From Bacteroidales bacterium (GTDB lineage: Bacteria; Bacteroidota; Bacteroidia; Bacteroidales; P3), in contig JAGBJI010000002.1 of the NCBI GenBank assembly GCA_017934545.1, positions 271,303 through 335,302 of the forward strand: a DNA stretch of 64,000 nucleotides, in the 5' to 3' direction. A model generated the notes under the pieces. It was not told where the DNA came from. It worked only from the letters and a program-made list of their open reading frames with translations, and ran no database searches. Position numbers and translations under genes: made by a program. How positions within the stretch are numbered: position 1 is the stretch's first letter; each line of letters opens with the position of its first letter. Shown here one piece after another: positions 17,460 to 27,149 of the stretch.

Positions 17460-17491
17460 TAGTAAAAAAGAAATCATAATATAACAAAACA

Positions 17492-18697
17492 ATGAAAAAA
17501 ATAGTTTATGTATTGGCAGCGTTAATGCTGTTGTCTTCACCTTCTTTTGCACAGAAAAAAGGTAAAAAGGCAAAAGAAGAACCTAAAGGTTATCAATTCA
17601 CGGTAGTAAAAGAGAATCCGGCAACGAGTGTTAAGGACCAAAACCGCTCGGGTACCTGTTGGGCTTATTCGGGCTTGGCTTTCATAGAGAGCGAATTGCT
17701 TCGGACGGGCAAAGGCGAGTATGACTTGTCTGAAGCTTGGATTTACCGAAATGCGTACACGGACAAAGCCGAGAGATACATACGCGCACACGGTTCGGCT
17801 ACATTTTCCGAAGGCGGAGCGTTTCAGGATATCCCTTATGTGATAAAAAAATACGGTATAGTACCTGAAGAAGTTTACCGCGGATTGAATTACGGAACGG
17901 AAAAACCTGATTTCACCGAAGTAACTCCTGTTTTGAGCGGATACATAACAGGACTTGCAAAAGGCAAGAGCCTTTCTACCGCATGGAAACAAGGTTTTGA
18001 GTCTTTGTTGGACTCATATTTCGGCGTTAAACCCGAAGAATTTTATTACAAAGGGGTAAAATACACTCCGAAATCCTTCGCTGCATCGTTGGGATTGAAT
18101 TGGGATGATTATATAGAAATAGGTTCTTACACCCATGTTCCGTTCTATGAGATGTTTGAATTGGAAGTTCCTGACAACTGGTTGCATGCAGATATTTACA
18201 ATGTGCCGTTGGACGAGATGATACAGATAATTGACGACGCTATAATGGCAGGTTACACTATCGGATGGGGAAGTGACGTCAGCGAAAAGGGATTTTCTTG
18301 GAAAAACGGTGTCGCTATAGTACCGGACGAAGACAAACGTGACCTTTCGGGTACGGAAAAAGAAAAATGGGAAAAGCTTACGGCTTCCGAGAAAGCAGCA
18401 GCAACATATTCTTTTGACGGAACAACGAAAGAAAAAACCATAACGCAGGAAGAAAGACAGAAAGGTTACGACAATTTTTCCACAACTGACGACCACGGAA
18501 TGCAGATTGTAGGTATTTATAAAGACCAAAACGGAAATAAATTCTACAAAGTAAAGAATTCATGGGGTACAGACAGCGGAAAATATGACGGTTATTTCTT
18601 TGCAAGTGAAGCATTCGTCCGTTACAAAACGATAGATTTCCAAGTTAATAAGAATGCTTTGACGGCTAAAATGAGAAATAAACTGAACATAAAATAA
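17492..18697 (+). CDS. Secreted C1-family (papain/bleomycin hydrolase-like) peptidase
   Basis: The 401-residue protein has a signal peptide (MKKIVYVLAALMLLSSPSFA). The papain-type active site is complete: Gln50 (oxyanion hole) and Cys56 in KDQNRSGTCWAYS, His335 in DDHGMQIVG, Asn356 in VKNSWG. The layout, with a large insertion between Cys and His, matches the aminopeptidase C/bleomycin hydrolase-like enzymes of Bacteroidetes. It should hydrolyse peptides in the periplasm or outside the cell. It may be cotranscribed with dnaN (32-bp gap) and ends at a strong terminator. Confidence 0.9.
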   Translation: MKKIVYVLAALMLLSSPSFAQKKGKKAKEEPKGYQFTVVKENPATSVKDQNRSGTCWAYSGLAFIESELLRTGKGEYDLSEAWIYRNAYTDKAERYIRAHGSATFSEGGAFQDIPYVIKKYGIVPEEVYRGLNYGTEKPDFTEVTPVLSGYITGLAKGKSLSTAWKQGFESLLDSYFGVKPEEFYYKGVKYTPKSFAASLGLNWDDYIEIGSYTHVPFYEMFELEVPDNWLHADIYNVPLDEMIQIIDDAIMAGYTIGWGSDVSEKGFSWKNGVAIVPDEDKRDLSGTEKEKWEKLTASEKAAATYSFDGTTKEKTITQEERQKGYDNFSTTDDHGMQIVGIYKDQNGNKFYKVKNSWGTDSGKYDGYFFASEAFVRYKTIDFQVNKNALTAKMRNKLNIK

Positions 18698-18719
18698 TTC
18701 TGTAACAACAGAATTTGAA

Positions 18720-18755
18720 AAAAGCGGTGTTTAAATCAGATTAAACACCGCTTTT
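18720..18755. terminator. Bidirectional terminator between C1 peptidase and CCA-adding enzyme
   Basis: AAAAGCGGTGTTTAA and TTAAACACCGCTTTT make a 15-bp stem with a 6-nt loop between convergent genes. Confidence 0.92.
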
Positions 18756-18762
18756 ATTATAT

Positions 18763-20193
18763 TTAGTTATTTTGTTTTTGCAATCCCAAGGCTTTAGCTT
18801 CCGTTTCCAATAAAAGCAAAGCAGCATTTCGGTCGTTAGGAATAAGACCGTCAAGAATGGAATCCTTGATTTTTTCTTTTAAAATGCCTATTGTGCGGCA
18901 CGGTTCCAAGCCGTACATCTGCATAATCTCTTCTCCGCTTACGGGAATCTTGAAATTACGGATTCGGTCTTTTTCTTCCGTTTCTTTCATTTTTTGTTTT
19001 ACAAGGCGTAAGTTCTGAATGTACTTGGCTTTTTTAGCCATATTTTTTGACGTAATGTCACTGTGGCACAGTAGCATCAAGTCTTCAATGTCGTCACCCG
19101 CCTCAAAAAGACAGCGTCTTACCGCAGAATCGGTCACGCCTTGCTCAACCAAGGCGATAGGACGCAGATGCAGTTGAACTAATTTCTGAACGTACCGTAA
19201 ATTTTCGTTCATCGGAAGTTTCAAACGGCGGAATATGTACTTGCACATCTTCATTCCCTTGATTTCATGTCCGTGAAACGAAAATCCGGTTGCGGGGTCG
19301 TAGCGTTTGCATAAGGGTTTGGCAATGTCGTGCAACAACGCAGCCCAACGCAACCACAGATTGTCCGACTGCGAAGCCACATTGTCCAAAACTTCCATAG
19401 TATGACGGAAATTATCCTTGTGCGAGCGTTCGCCGATACACTCAACACCCTTGAGATTTGCAACTTCGGGGAAAATTATCTGCAACAAACCGCACTTGTC
19501 AAGCAGTTTAAAGCCAATGGAAGGGAACTTTGAAAGCATTATCTTGTTAAGTTCTTCGGTTATTCTCTCCTGTGAGATGATGCCGATGCGTTCTTTGTTG
19601 CGGACAATGGCCTCAAAAGTTTCGGGCAATATGGAAAAATCCAATTGGGTGGCGAAACGGATACATCTCATCATACGCAACGGGTCGTCGGAAAAAGTAA
19701 TGTCGGGGTTTAAAGGCGTACGTATTATATGTCTTTCTATGTCGTACAATCCGTTAAAGGGGTCTGTCAATTCGCCGAAAGTATTGCTGTTGAGCGAAAC
19801 GGCCAAGGCGTTGATGGTGAAATCCCTTCTGTTTTGGTCATCTTCAAGAGTTCCGTTCTCCACCGTGGGTTTGCGGCTGTTGAAATTGTAAGATTCTTTT
19901 CTTGCACCTACAAATTCTATCTGCCAATCGCGGTCGGGAGTAGAGTAGTGTATCATCGCAGTGCCGAAGTTTTTGAATACCGACACTTTCTTTTTGTTCG
20001 GAATAAACTCCGCAACGGCTTTGGCAAGTTCAATGCCGCTGCCTACGGTCACAATGTCTATATCCGTACTCGGACGGTGCATAATCAAATCCCTTACATA
20101 ACCTCCCACGATATAGGCAGGCAGGTTCATCGTATCGGCTACATTGCCTATGAGTTTGAATATATCGTTGTCTATTTTTTCTTTACAGTTCAT
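18763..20193 (-). CDS. cca: CCA tRNA nucleotidyltransferase with HD domain
   Basis: The enzyme adds or repairs the 3' CCA end of tRNA. In the 476 residues, the N-terminal nucleotidyltransferase has YIVGGYVRDLI and STDIDIVTVG with the metal Asp pair; RRDFTINALAV and DPLRMMRCIRFA follow as in class II enzymes. A C-terminal HD domain has LRWAALLHDIAKP. The ATG at 20193 overlaps the stop of the upstream VWA gene by 4 bp (ATGA), so translation is probably coupled. The longer frame to 20265 would run well into that gene and is rejected. Confidence 0.93.
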   Translation of the reverse strand: MNCKEKIDNDIFKLIGNVADTMNLPAYIVGGYVRDLIMHRPSTDIDIVTVGSGIELAKAVAEFIPNKKKVSVFKNFGTAMIHYSTPDRDWQIEFVGARKESYNFNSRKPTVENGTLEDDQNRRDFTINALAVSLNSNTFGELTDPFNGLYDIERHIIRTPLNPDITFSDDPLRMMRCIRFATQLDFSILPETFEAIVRNKERIGIISQERITEELNKIMLSKFPSIGFKLLDKCGLLQIIFPEVANLKGVECIGERSHKDNFRHTMEVLDNVASQSDNLWLRWAALLHDIAKPLCKRYDPATGFSFHGHEIKGMKMCKYIFRRLKLPMNENLRYVQKLVQLHLRPIALVEQGVTDSAVRRCLFEAGDDIEDLMLLCHSDITSKNMAKKAKYIQNLRLVKQKMKETEEKDRIRNFKIPVSGEEIMQMYGLEPCRTIGILKEKIKDSILDGLIPNDRNAALLLLETEAKALGLQKQNN

Positions 20194-22277
20194 ATTTTTC
20201 CCCAGTATTTGCGTAAGAACCATTCCCCTGCAAGCGAAGATACAATCAGCATCCAATACCACCAAAGCGAAACGAACTTTTTGTTTTCCGTGCTTATGCG
20301 GATTACGGGCTTAATATCTTGGTTCTTTTTTATCATTTCTTCCAATTCCGACACCTGTTGAGGCATTACCCAAGCCCCCGCAGTCTTTTGAGATACGGTT
20401 GCAAGCTGACCGTGCATAGCCGTCAGAAGAGTAAGTTCGTTGTTGACGGAAGTTACGGAGAATTTGCCGTTTTTCACATAGTCCTTGCCCGAGTAAGATG
20501 TCTTGGCGGTGAAACTGTATTCGCCCTGCGGCAAAAAGCCCGTGTTTATATAATATGCGTTGTTGGTTCTGCCCAAAACGTATGAGTATTCCGACGAAGA
20601 GGATTTGATTTTAAGGCTTACGTCGGGCGTGTTAATCAGTTCATAGTTGTCGTTGTAAAGTTGGGCGGTGAAAATGATGTTTTCGTTTTGCTGATAAACG
20701 TCTTTGTGTTCCACCCTGAAGCGTTGTTTGTCGGTTTTGTCGCCCAAAAGCTGCACACTCTTGGCAATGATTGCGTCGGTTTCGGCATGGGAAGAGTTTA
20801 TCATAAAATTGTAAAGTCGCCAACGCCAAAGGTTTTCGCCGTTGATAAATCCGTATTTGCCGCTTGGGTTTTGTGTATTGAAAGATATCAAAGGGTTGGA
20901 GGTGTTTACCTGACCTATTTTCTCAAAAAACAATGTCTGAACGCCCGCCGAAATGTTGTATTTAGCCGTTACGGTCAACAGCGGAGGCATTTTGCGGAGC
21001 ATATCCGTGATACTGCCGTCCAAAGAAAACAAAGAAAACGAAGGATTGTACACAGCCAAGACCTGACTTTCGGCTGCGGACATCTTGGAAAGCGAAAGCC
21101 CTGTTTTCAATGCGTTGAACAGCGGAACGTTTATATCTTTGCCGATGATGAAAAGCATGTTGGTGTTTTTGGATTGCAACTGTTTGACGGCGTTAAACGA
21201 TTCTTGGTTGTTTGGAATATTGTGCAGAATGATTAAATCGCAATCCTTTGCTTTTGAAAGTTCATCTGCGGAGTTCAATACTTCAACCGTGTAGCCGTTG
21301 TTGCTTTCCAATGCGTTTTTAAGTGCCGCCACGTCGGGGTGGGGTGCAGCTGCGGCGATGAGAATCTTCTTTTTTGCGTCCAATACTTCAATGAAAATAT
21401 CCTTGCGGTTGTTTTCTTTGTTGGTTTCACCGTCTATAGTGCTGACATAGAAACTTATTTTCTCCGCTCCGGGTTTTAGGGACACGGTTTTTATTTCCAT
21501 GCTTACAAAGTAATCGTCTTTGTCTGCGGTAAATGTTTTCAATGCAGTGGTTTTGCCGTCTTTGACCATGAAAAGCGTAGCCTGCGAGTTTTTGGCTTTG
21601 TCCGCCCTGACGGTTACGGATATAGGGTATTCGGTGTCGGTGAATGTAATCTTGTTGTATTGAATGTCGGTAATGTAAATATCTTTTCTGACCGAGGTGT
21701 CGCCCATCATCACGGTATAAACGGGATAGGTGCAGTTGTCTGCAAGGTTTGCCGCACCCATTCCTTGCGTTGCTATGCCGTCTGTGGCAAGTATTACTGC
21801 CGAAAGGTTTTCCTGCGAAAAGTTGTCTGCAATAAATTTGAAACAATCCTCAATGTCGGTTGCAAAACCGTCAAAGTTCAAGGTGTCGGATTCCTTTGTG
21901 ATGTTGCTGAACGTTAATTGTCTGACGTCATAATCTTTTTCAAGGTTGGTTATCAACTTTTTGCGGTCTTTTAGATATTTATCCAAAACGTTCTTATACT
22001 TGTCTTTATAAGCGTATGCAACGGATTGGGAATTATCCTGTGCAAAGACTATGACGGGTTTGCTGATGGTTTTGTGCTTTACTGTTTTTACGGGCGAAAG
22101 CAACAAAAACAATATCAACAGTAAGGATAAAAATCTGAGTAGTGCCAAGCATAAACGTTGTTTTTTAGTGAAATGAGTGTCCTTACCTATACGTGAGAAA
22201 TAAGTAAAAAAAGCAAATGCCGCCGCAACGGCTGCAATCAGGGGAATAAACCATGCAGAATATTCGGTAAACATCAC
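20190..22277 (-). CDS. Membrane protein with von Willebrand factor A-like domain
   Basis: The 695-residue protein begins with two hydrophobic segments (WFIPLIAAVAAAFAFFTYF; LLRFLSLLLILFLLLSP) and ends with one (WYWMLIVSSLAGEWFL). Between them is a VWA-like fold: VIVFAQDNSQSVA holds the DxSxS metal site, and LSAVILATDGIATQGMG the downstream TDG motif. Later regions look like beta-rich domains. Bat-like proteins in Bacteroidetes have a similar plan, but no AAA ATPase or bat operon is adjacent, so the function is unknown. It shares a promoter (TATTTTTG, complement of 22311-22318) and an ATGA overlap with cca. Confidence 0.75.
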   Translation of the reverse strand: MMFTEYSAWFIPLIAAVAAAFAFFTYFSRIGKDTHFTKKQRLCLALLRFLSLLLILFLLLSPVKTVKHKTISKPVIVFAQDNSQSVAYAYKDKYKNVLDKYLKDRKKLITNLEKDYDVRQLTFSNITKESDTLNFDGFATDIEDCFKFIADNFSQENLSAVILATDGIATQGMGAANLADNCTYPVYTVMMGDTSVRKDIYITDIQYNKITFTDTEYPISVTVRADKAKNSQATLFMVKDGKTTALKTFTADKDDYFVSMEIKTVSLKPGAEKISFYVSTIDGETNKENNRKDIFIEVLDAKKKILIAAAAPHPDVAALKNALESNNGYTVEVLNSADELSKAKDCDLIILHNIPNNQESFNAVKQLQSKNTNMLFIIGKDINVPLFNALKTGLSLSKMSAAESQVLAVYNPSFSLFSLDGSITDMLRKMPPLLTVTAKYNISAGVQTLFFEKIGQVNTSNPLISFNTQNPSGKYGFINGENLWRWRLYNFMINSSHAETDAIIAKSVQLLGDKTDKQRFRVEHKDVYQQNENIIFTAQLYNDNYELINTPDVSLKIKSSSSEYSYVLGRTNNAYYINTGFLPQGEYSFTAKTSYSGKDYVKNGKFSVTSVNNELTLLTAMHGQLATVSQKTAGAWVMPQQVSELEEMIKKNQDIKPVIRISTENKKFVSLWWYWMLIVSSLAGEWFLRKYWGKI

Positions 22278-22310
22278 AATATAAGTATAGTTTTCTATTT
22301 TTTAGTTTTG

Positions 22311-22318
22311 CAAAAATA
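22311..22318 (-). promoter_or_regulatory. -7 element of the VWA-cca operon promoter
   Basis: The minus-strand reading TATTTTTG lies 33 bp upstream of the VWA gene start. Confidence 0.5.
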
Positions 22319-22384
22319 CGAATAAATCTTCACAATAAGCGGAAATACTTTTGCTAAAATTGAAAATAATTTTGCTTTACGCCT

Positions 22385-22505
22385 TTTCGTTTCCGCCCCT
22401 TCGCACTTTAATGTTGAAAAAATGTGATTTTTTGCCTCAAAAAAATAGGTTTTTTCAGTGAAAAAATCAGATTTTTTTGCTTTTACTTTCAGAAGGGGCA
22501 AAAAT
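22385..22505. repeat. A/T-tract array with GTGA, TAGG and CAG cores
   Basis: Three units have their A-run/core junctions near 22423, 22446 and 22467 (spacings 23 and 21). CCGCCCCTTCGC lies left and a right flank TTTTACTTTCAGAAGGGGC lies right, an imperfect inverted frame. The core series is nearly the same as in the array at 43.6 kb. The 316-bp gap between the divergent VWA and glycosyltransferase genes holds this array and two promoters. Confidence 0.85.
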
Positions 22506-22555
22506 TATTTCGCAAAAGGCGGGCAAATTATGACACGGGGCATTATTATTTTTCG

Positions 22556-22563
22556 TAAATTTG
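22556..22563 (+). promoter_or_regulatory. -7 element of the glycosyltransferase promoter
   Basis: TAAATTTG lies 31 bp before the start codon at 22594. Confidence 0.5.
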
Positions 22564-22593
22564 CATGTTGAACCATTGTTTGCAATATTTTGA

Positions 22594-24537
22594 ATGAAAC
22601 TGTCAATAGTTATAGTCAACTATAATGTGGAGCATTTCCTTGAACATTGCCTGTTGAGCGTAAGAAAGGCATTGCAGGGGATAGATGCCGAAGTGTTCGT
22701 TGTGGACAACAATTCCGTAGACGGTTCGGTGCCGATGCTCAAAAGCAAATTCAAGGACGTAAAGCTTATAGAAAACAAAGAAAACGTAGGTTTCGCAAAA
22801 GCAAACAACCAAGCCATACGCATGGCACAGGGAGAGTATGTTCTGTTGTTAAACCCTGACACCGTGGTTGAAGAAGATACTTTTTTAAAGTGTATAGAGT
22901 TTATGGACTCTCACCCTTCGGCAGGCGGATTGGGCGTAAAGATGATAGACGGACAAGGCAAAATATTGCGGGAGAGCAAACGCGGTTTTCCTACACCGTG
23001 GGTTTGTTTTTGCAAGATGGCGGGCTTGACGTCTTTGTTCCCAAAAAGCCGCAGGTATTGCGGGTATTATATGGGTCATCTGCCGTACGACCAGACCAAT
23101 GAGGTGGATATTTTGGCAGGAGCGTTCATGTTGATGCGTAAACAGGCATTGGACAAGGTGGGATTGCTGGACGAAAGTTTTTTTATGTACGGCGAAGACA
23201 TTGATTTGTCGTACCGCATAACCCAAGGCGGATACAAAAACTATTATTTCGCAGATACTTCCATCATTCACTACAAGGGCGAGAGTACAAAGAAGGGTTC
23301 GTTGAACTATGTCTATACTTTTTACAATGCAATGGACATCTTCGCTTCAAAACATCTGTCCGAAAAACAGTCAAAGATGTTTTCCCTTTTGATAAAGACG
23401 GCAATATGGTTGCGGGCTGTGCTTTCGTTCATGTCGCGTATATTTAAAAAGGCATTGCTTCCCCTTGCGGACTTTTTGCTTGTGTTCGCAGGATTTTATT
23501 TCCTTGAACAAACTTGGGCAAAATACTATTGGGGAAATGTGGATTATTATCCGCTGCACTATACCGCAGTTGCCATTCCGTGCTATATAATAATACTGTT
23601 GTTCTTTGTTTATTTGTTCGGCGGGTACGGCAAATTCCGTCCGTACAAAATACTTTACGGAGTAGGCACGGGTATGTTGACCTTGCTGGTGTTCTATTCC
23701 CTTTTACCTGCAAGTTTAAGATATTCGCGTGCAATGGTGATTATGGGCAGTATGCTGACGTTTTTCATACTGTTCGTTCAGAGATATATTCTTTATTATA
23801 TAAAACACCGTACGTGGAATATAAACTCGTCGGGCAATACCTATGTTATAGTCGGCGACAGACAGGAAACAAAGCGTGTGGCTGAACTTCTGCATTCCAC
23901 GGATTTGAATCCGGAGTGCATAGTGCTGGTAAGCAGTGAGGAAAATCAGGACAGGGAATATTTTTCGGGCAATGTCAACCAATTGGAAGACATTATACGG
24001 ATATACAATGCCGACGAAGTCATATTTTGCAGCAAATCTTTGCTGCAAAGCCGCATTATAAGCATAATGTCCGAACTTTCTTGGGCAAACGTACGCTATA
24101 CTATCGCACCAGAAGTTACGGATTTTATCATCGGAAGCAACACTATCAACACTCCGGCGGATATTTTCGTTACCAATGTCAACAGTATAGCATTGGAAGA
24201 CAACAGACGCAAGAAGCGGATGTTTGATTTAATCAGTTCAATTGTAATTTTAATCCTCACACCTGCGGTCGTGTTTGTATGCAAACGGCATTTCAAGGCA
24301 GTGACTGACAATTTGAAAGTAATGTTCGGTCTGCGTACGTACGTAGGTTACAACCTTGAGGACGCAAAATCAGATTCTCTTCCTCCGATACGCAAAGGTA
24401 TCTTTACGGCAAGCGAAAACGTTAAATCCATCGGACTTGACGCTCCGACAATACACAGATTGAATCTTATGTATGCTAATAATTGGTTGGTGAAAAAAGA
24501 TTCGGATATTCTGTTAAATAATTTCCGCAATATATAG
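22594..24537 (+). CDS. Glycosyltransferase family 2 fused to a membrane region and a truncated sugar-transferase-like domain
   Basis: The protein has 647 residues. Residues 1-230 are a GT-A fold family 2 transferase: LSIVIVNYN, VFVVDNNSVDGS, ENVGFAKANNQAI, LLLNPDTVVEE with the metal DxD equivalent, and FFMYGEDIDLSYRI. Residues about 270-415 have several membrane segments. The next part (NTYVIVGDRQETKRVAELL) looks like the nucleotide-binding-like domain of polyprenyl glycosylphosphotransferases, followed by RMFDLISSIVILILTP, their last helix. The catalytic core of that family is missing, replaced by a short tail. It probably works at the membrane in cell-surface polysaccharide synthesis; the sugar is unknown. 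Confidence 0.8.
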   Translation: MKLSIVIVNYNVEHFLEHCLLSVRKALQGIDAEVFVVDNNSVDGSVPMLKSKFKDVKLIENKENVGFAKANNQAIRMAQGEYVLLLNPDTVVEEDTFLKCIEFMDSHPSAGGLGVKMIDGQGKILRESKRGFPTPWVCFCKMAGLTSLFPKSRRYCGYYMGHLPYDQTNEVDILAGAFMLMRKQALDKVGLLDESFFMYGEDIDLSYRITQGGYKNYYFADTSIIHYKGESTKKGSLNYVYTFYNAMDIFASKHLSEKQSKMFSLLIKTAIWLRAVLSFMSRIFKKALLPLADFLLVFAGFYFLEQTWAKYYWGNVDYYPLHYTAVAIPCYIIILLFFVYLFGGYGKFRPYKILYGVGTGMLTLLVFYSLLPASLRYSRAMVIMGSMLTFFILFVQRYILYYIKHRTWNINSSGNTYVIVGDRQETKRVAELLHSTDLNPECIVLVSSEENQDREYFSGNVNQLEDIIRIYNADEVIFCSKSLLQSRIISIMSELSWANVRYTIAPEVTDFIIGSNTINTPADIFVTNVNSIALEDNRRKKRMFDLISSIVILILTPAVVFVCKRHFKAVTDNLKVMFGLRTYVGYNLEDAKSDSLPPIRKGIFTASENVKSIGLDAPTIHRLNLMYANNWLVKKDSDILLNNFRNI

Positions 24538-24585
24538 TGCGTACCTAAAAGTTTTGATTCACTGTCAAATTGAGTGAAGTGCGGA

Positions 24586-25305
24586 TTAAACGGCGTTGTT
24601 GTCGGACAATATGTATCCCAAAGAGTGTTTGTTTTCAAGCGTTATGCTTTTGTCCAACCCAAAGTAAGTCCTTAACCGTGATATATACACGTTCAGACTT
24701 TTTGCAGTGACGCTGTCGTCTTTTTTCCACACATCCGACATCAGTCTGTGGCGGGAAACCAATTTTCCTTTGTTGATACACAAAAGTAACAACAGACTTG
24801 CTTCTTTTTTTGTCAGTTTTTGACTTAACGTTCCCTGCGTCGAGGGCACGGTAAGCAGCGATTTGTCACAATGGAACGTGTATTTGCCTATATTGAACAG
24901 AGTTGTATGGCTTTCGTTTAAGTTTTCCCTGACATCCGTTGTCATTGCGTTCAGTTGAGTGAGCAAATTGCGTACGGGCTTTTGCGAAGAAAGTATTTTT
25001 ACGGGCAGATTCAATGCGGTTATACGGCTCTTGGTTTCATTGTCAGGGCATATGCACAGGGTGATTATCCTGTTGTCAAAATTGTTTGCATACTTTACCG
25101 TTTCCGATATAGTTTTTTCTGCAACGGAACTGCCTGTTATGATGAAATTCAGTGCATTGTTTCTTATGATTGCTGATATTTCTTTCTTATTGTGTGCAAC
25201 GAAGACCGCAAAATGTTTCCTTGAGAAATAATTTTGCAGAGCTGCACATTCCGAAACATCGTTCAGAACGAATAAAACCGAACCTTTAATCCTTTTTTTT
25301 ATCAT
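24586..25305 (-). CDS. OmpR/PhoB-type winged-helix regulator with a degenerate receiver domain
   Basis: The 239-residue protein has an N-terminal domain of about 115 residues shaped like a receiver (GSVLFVLNDVSE, LNFIITGSS), but the phosphoacceptor Asp expected after the third strand is not evident. Residues about 140-235 form a winged helix: LTKKEASLLLLLCINKGKLVSR, SLNVYISRLRTYFG, ENKHSLGYIL. It should bind DNA. The ATG at 25305 overlaps the stop of signal peptidase I by 4 bp (ATGA), so the two are probably translationally coupled. No histidine kinase is adjacent. Regulation by phosphorylation is doubtful. Confidence 0.8.
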   Translation of the reverse strand: MIKKRIKGSVLFVLNDVSECAALQNYFSRKHFAVFVAHNKKEISAIIRNNALNFIITGSSVAEKTISETVKYANNFDNRIITLCICPDNETKSRITALNLPVKILSSQKPVRNLLTQLNAMTTDVRENLNESHTTLFNIGKYTFHCDKSLLTVPSTQGTLSQKLTKKEASLLLLLCINKGKLVSRHRLMSDVWKKDDSVTAKSLNVYISRLRTYFGLDKSITLENKHSLGYILSDNNAV

Positions 25306-27041
25306 TTTACCGTTCTGAACACTTTGTTCAGCCTTATTTTGCGTAATCCTTTTTGGTCTTTGTTCCAAGACATCCAAACAAAAGAAGCTTTGCCTACGAT
25401 ATGGTCTTCAGGTACGAAACCCCAAAAGCGAGAGTCGGCACTGTTGTGGCGGTTGTCGCCCATCATCCAATAATAATCCATCTTGAATTCATATTCTGCG
25501 GAAGGCTTACCGTTTAAAAACCAAGTGTTGTTACGCTTTTCCAAACTGTTTGCTTCAAATATTCTTATACAACGGCCGAACAACAATACGTTTTCGTCGT
25601 TCAACTGTATCTTCATGCCCTTTTTCGGCACTGTAACCGAACCGTAATTGTCCACGTTCCAATTCAACGAAGCGGAATACGGGAACAAATCCCTGTCTTT
25701 GTAACCTTTCATTGCAATAACAGGTTCAATGGCGTCAATGAAGTGCATTTTCTTCAAATCTTTAATGATACCGCTGCTCAACGGAAGGGTGACATGGTTT
25801 TTCAAAGCGTTGATTGATTGGGCGTCAATTCCCGCTTGGGTTAAGAAAGTTTTGATGTCTATAAGTTCAGGGTGGAACAATATCTGACAGTAAAGCTTGG
25901 CATTGTCGTCTACTATCAGAGAATAGTCGCCTTGGTTGGCACTTGTCGGCTCTATGTTGATAACATAAGGATTGTTTTTCAGGGTTTGAATCTGTGCTTT
26001 TGACAATTCGGTGTACCAATACAGGTTCATAAGCTGCATGTCTTCCTTGCTGATACCGATGTTTATCAATTCGTTTTCGTTGAAATAATATCCGTCTTTG
26101 ACCTTTATACAATACGTCAGCTGATAATCCGTCGGCGAGTCAATCTTTCGGCCGTTGACGTAAACCTGTGCATTTTCTATTCTTACGGTTTCACCCGGCA
26201 GGGCAATACAACGCTTGATAAAGTTCTCCCTTTTGTCAACGGGGCGAGATATTATGTCGCCGAAATTGGCTTTGTCGTTGATTACGTTTTCCCGTCCGTA
26301 CTTGCGGACAAGCGAATAATAGCTTTCGTTGCTTTGAAAACGCGTTGAAAGCGTATCGCCGTCAGGAAAATTGAATACTACGGCGTCGTTGCGTTTTATT
26401 GTTGTCAAGCCCGGCAAGCGGTGATAAGGCAGTTTAATCCATTCAACATACGATTTGGCCTGCGAAAGCGGCAAAGTGTTGTGAGTAAGCGGCACGCTTA
26501 ACGGCGTCATAGGCACACGCGGACCGTACGCCAACTTGCTTACGAACAAGAAGTCGCCCACCAACAGACTTTTTTCCATTGAAGAAGAAGGTATTTTGTA
26601 GGCTTCGAAAAACATGCTTCGGATTATGGTTGCGGCAATTACCGCAAAGATGATGGCGTCAGCCCAATCTCTTACCCAACCTACTTTATAAGGCGACAAA
26701 TCTTTAGGATGTGTGTATTCGTCTTTGCCCCATCCCATCAATACGAGCATAACCCACGGGAACAGAGCCACAAGTACTTGGTATCCTAACGAAGTGTGTT
26801 TGAAACATTTTGCAAATTCAATGAACAAAAGTATGATTACAAATACGTTTATAAACGGAATCAAACAATAAATAAACCACCAATATTTTTTGTCTGTTAT
26901 TTTTACGGCAATCCAAATATTATAAAAAGGAATCAAAGACAGCCATCCTTTGTATCCGGCTTTGGTAAAAATTTTCCAAAGTCCCGCAAAAACCAATACG
27001 GTTTGTATTAATAATATCAGCAAATAGATATCCATAGCCAT
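25302..27041 (-). CDS. lepB: Signal peptidase I with an extra N-terminal membrane domain
   Basis: The enzyme removes signal peptides from exported proteins. The first 110 residues contain three to four hydrophobic segments resembling a small membrane domain (KGWLSLIPFYNIW, then FVIILLFIEFAKCF). The S26 peptidase follows: box B IPSSSMEKSL with nucleophile Ser152, box D FIKRCIALPGE with the general-base Lys, and box E GDNRHNSADSRFWG. At 579 residues it is longer than usual; a large periplasmic insertion lies between boxes D and E. A TAAATTTG -7 element (complement of 27074-27081) precedes it, and the regulator gene is coupled downstream. Confidence 0.92.
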   Translation of the reverse strand: MAMDIYLLILLIQTVLVFAGLWKIFTKAGYKGWLSLIPFYNIWIAVKITDKKYWWFIYCLIPFINVFVIILLFIEFAKCFKHTSLGYQVLVALFPWVMLVLMGWGKDEYTHPKDLSPYKVGWVRDWADAIIFAVIAATIIRSMFFEAYKIPSSSMEKSLLVGDFLFVSKLAYGPRVPMTPLSVPLTHNTLPLSQAKSYVEWIKLPYHRLPGLTTIKRNDAVVFNFPDGDTLSTRFQSNESYYSLVRKYGRENVINDKANFGDIISRPVDKRENFIKRCIALPGETVRIENAQVYVNGRKIDSPTDYQLTYCIKVKDGYYFNENELINIGISKEDMQLMNLYWYTELSKAQIQTLKNNPYVINIEPTSANQGDYSLIVDDNAKLYCQILFHPELIDIKTFLTQAGIDAQSINALKNHVTLPLSSGIIKDLKKMHFIDAIEPVIAMKGYKDRDLFPYSASLNWNVDNYGSVTVPKKGMKIQLNDENVLLFGRCIRIFEANSLEKRNNTWFLNGKPSAEYEFKMDYYWMMGDNRHNSADSRFWGFVPEDHIVGKASFVWMSWNKDQKGLRKIRLNKVFRTVK

Positions 27042-27073
27042 TAAAAATGTTTTGAATTTAAAAATTTAAAGTG

Positions 27074-27081
27074 CAAATTTA
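27074..27081 (-). promoter_or_regulatory. -7 element of the lepB-regulator promoter
   Basis: The minus-strand reading TAAATTTG lies about 33 bp upstream of the lepB start. Confidence 0.5.
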
Positions 27082-27149
27082 CACAAAAAAACAATATAAC
27101 AAAATATTTTTACGTTTGAAGATTGTAAAATCAGAATACATTTTTGCCT

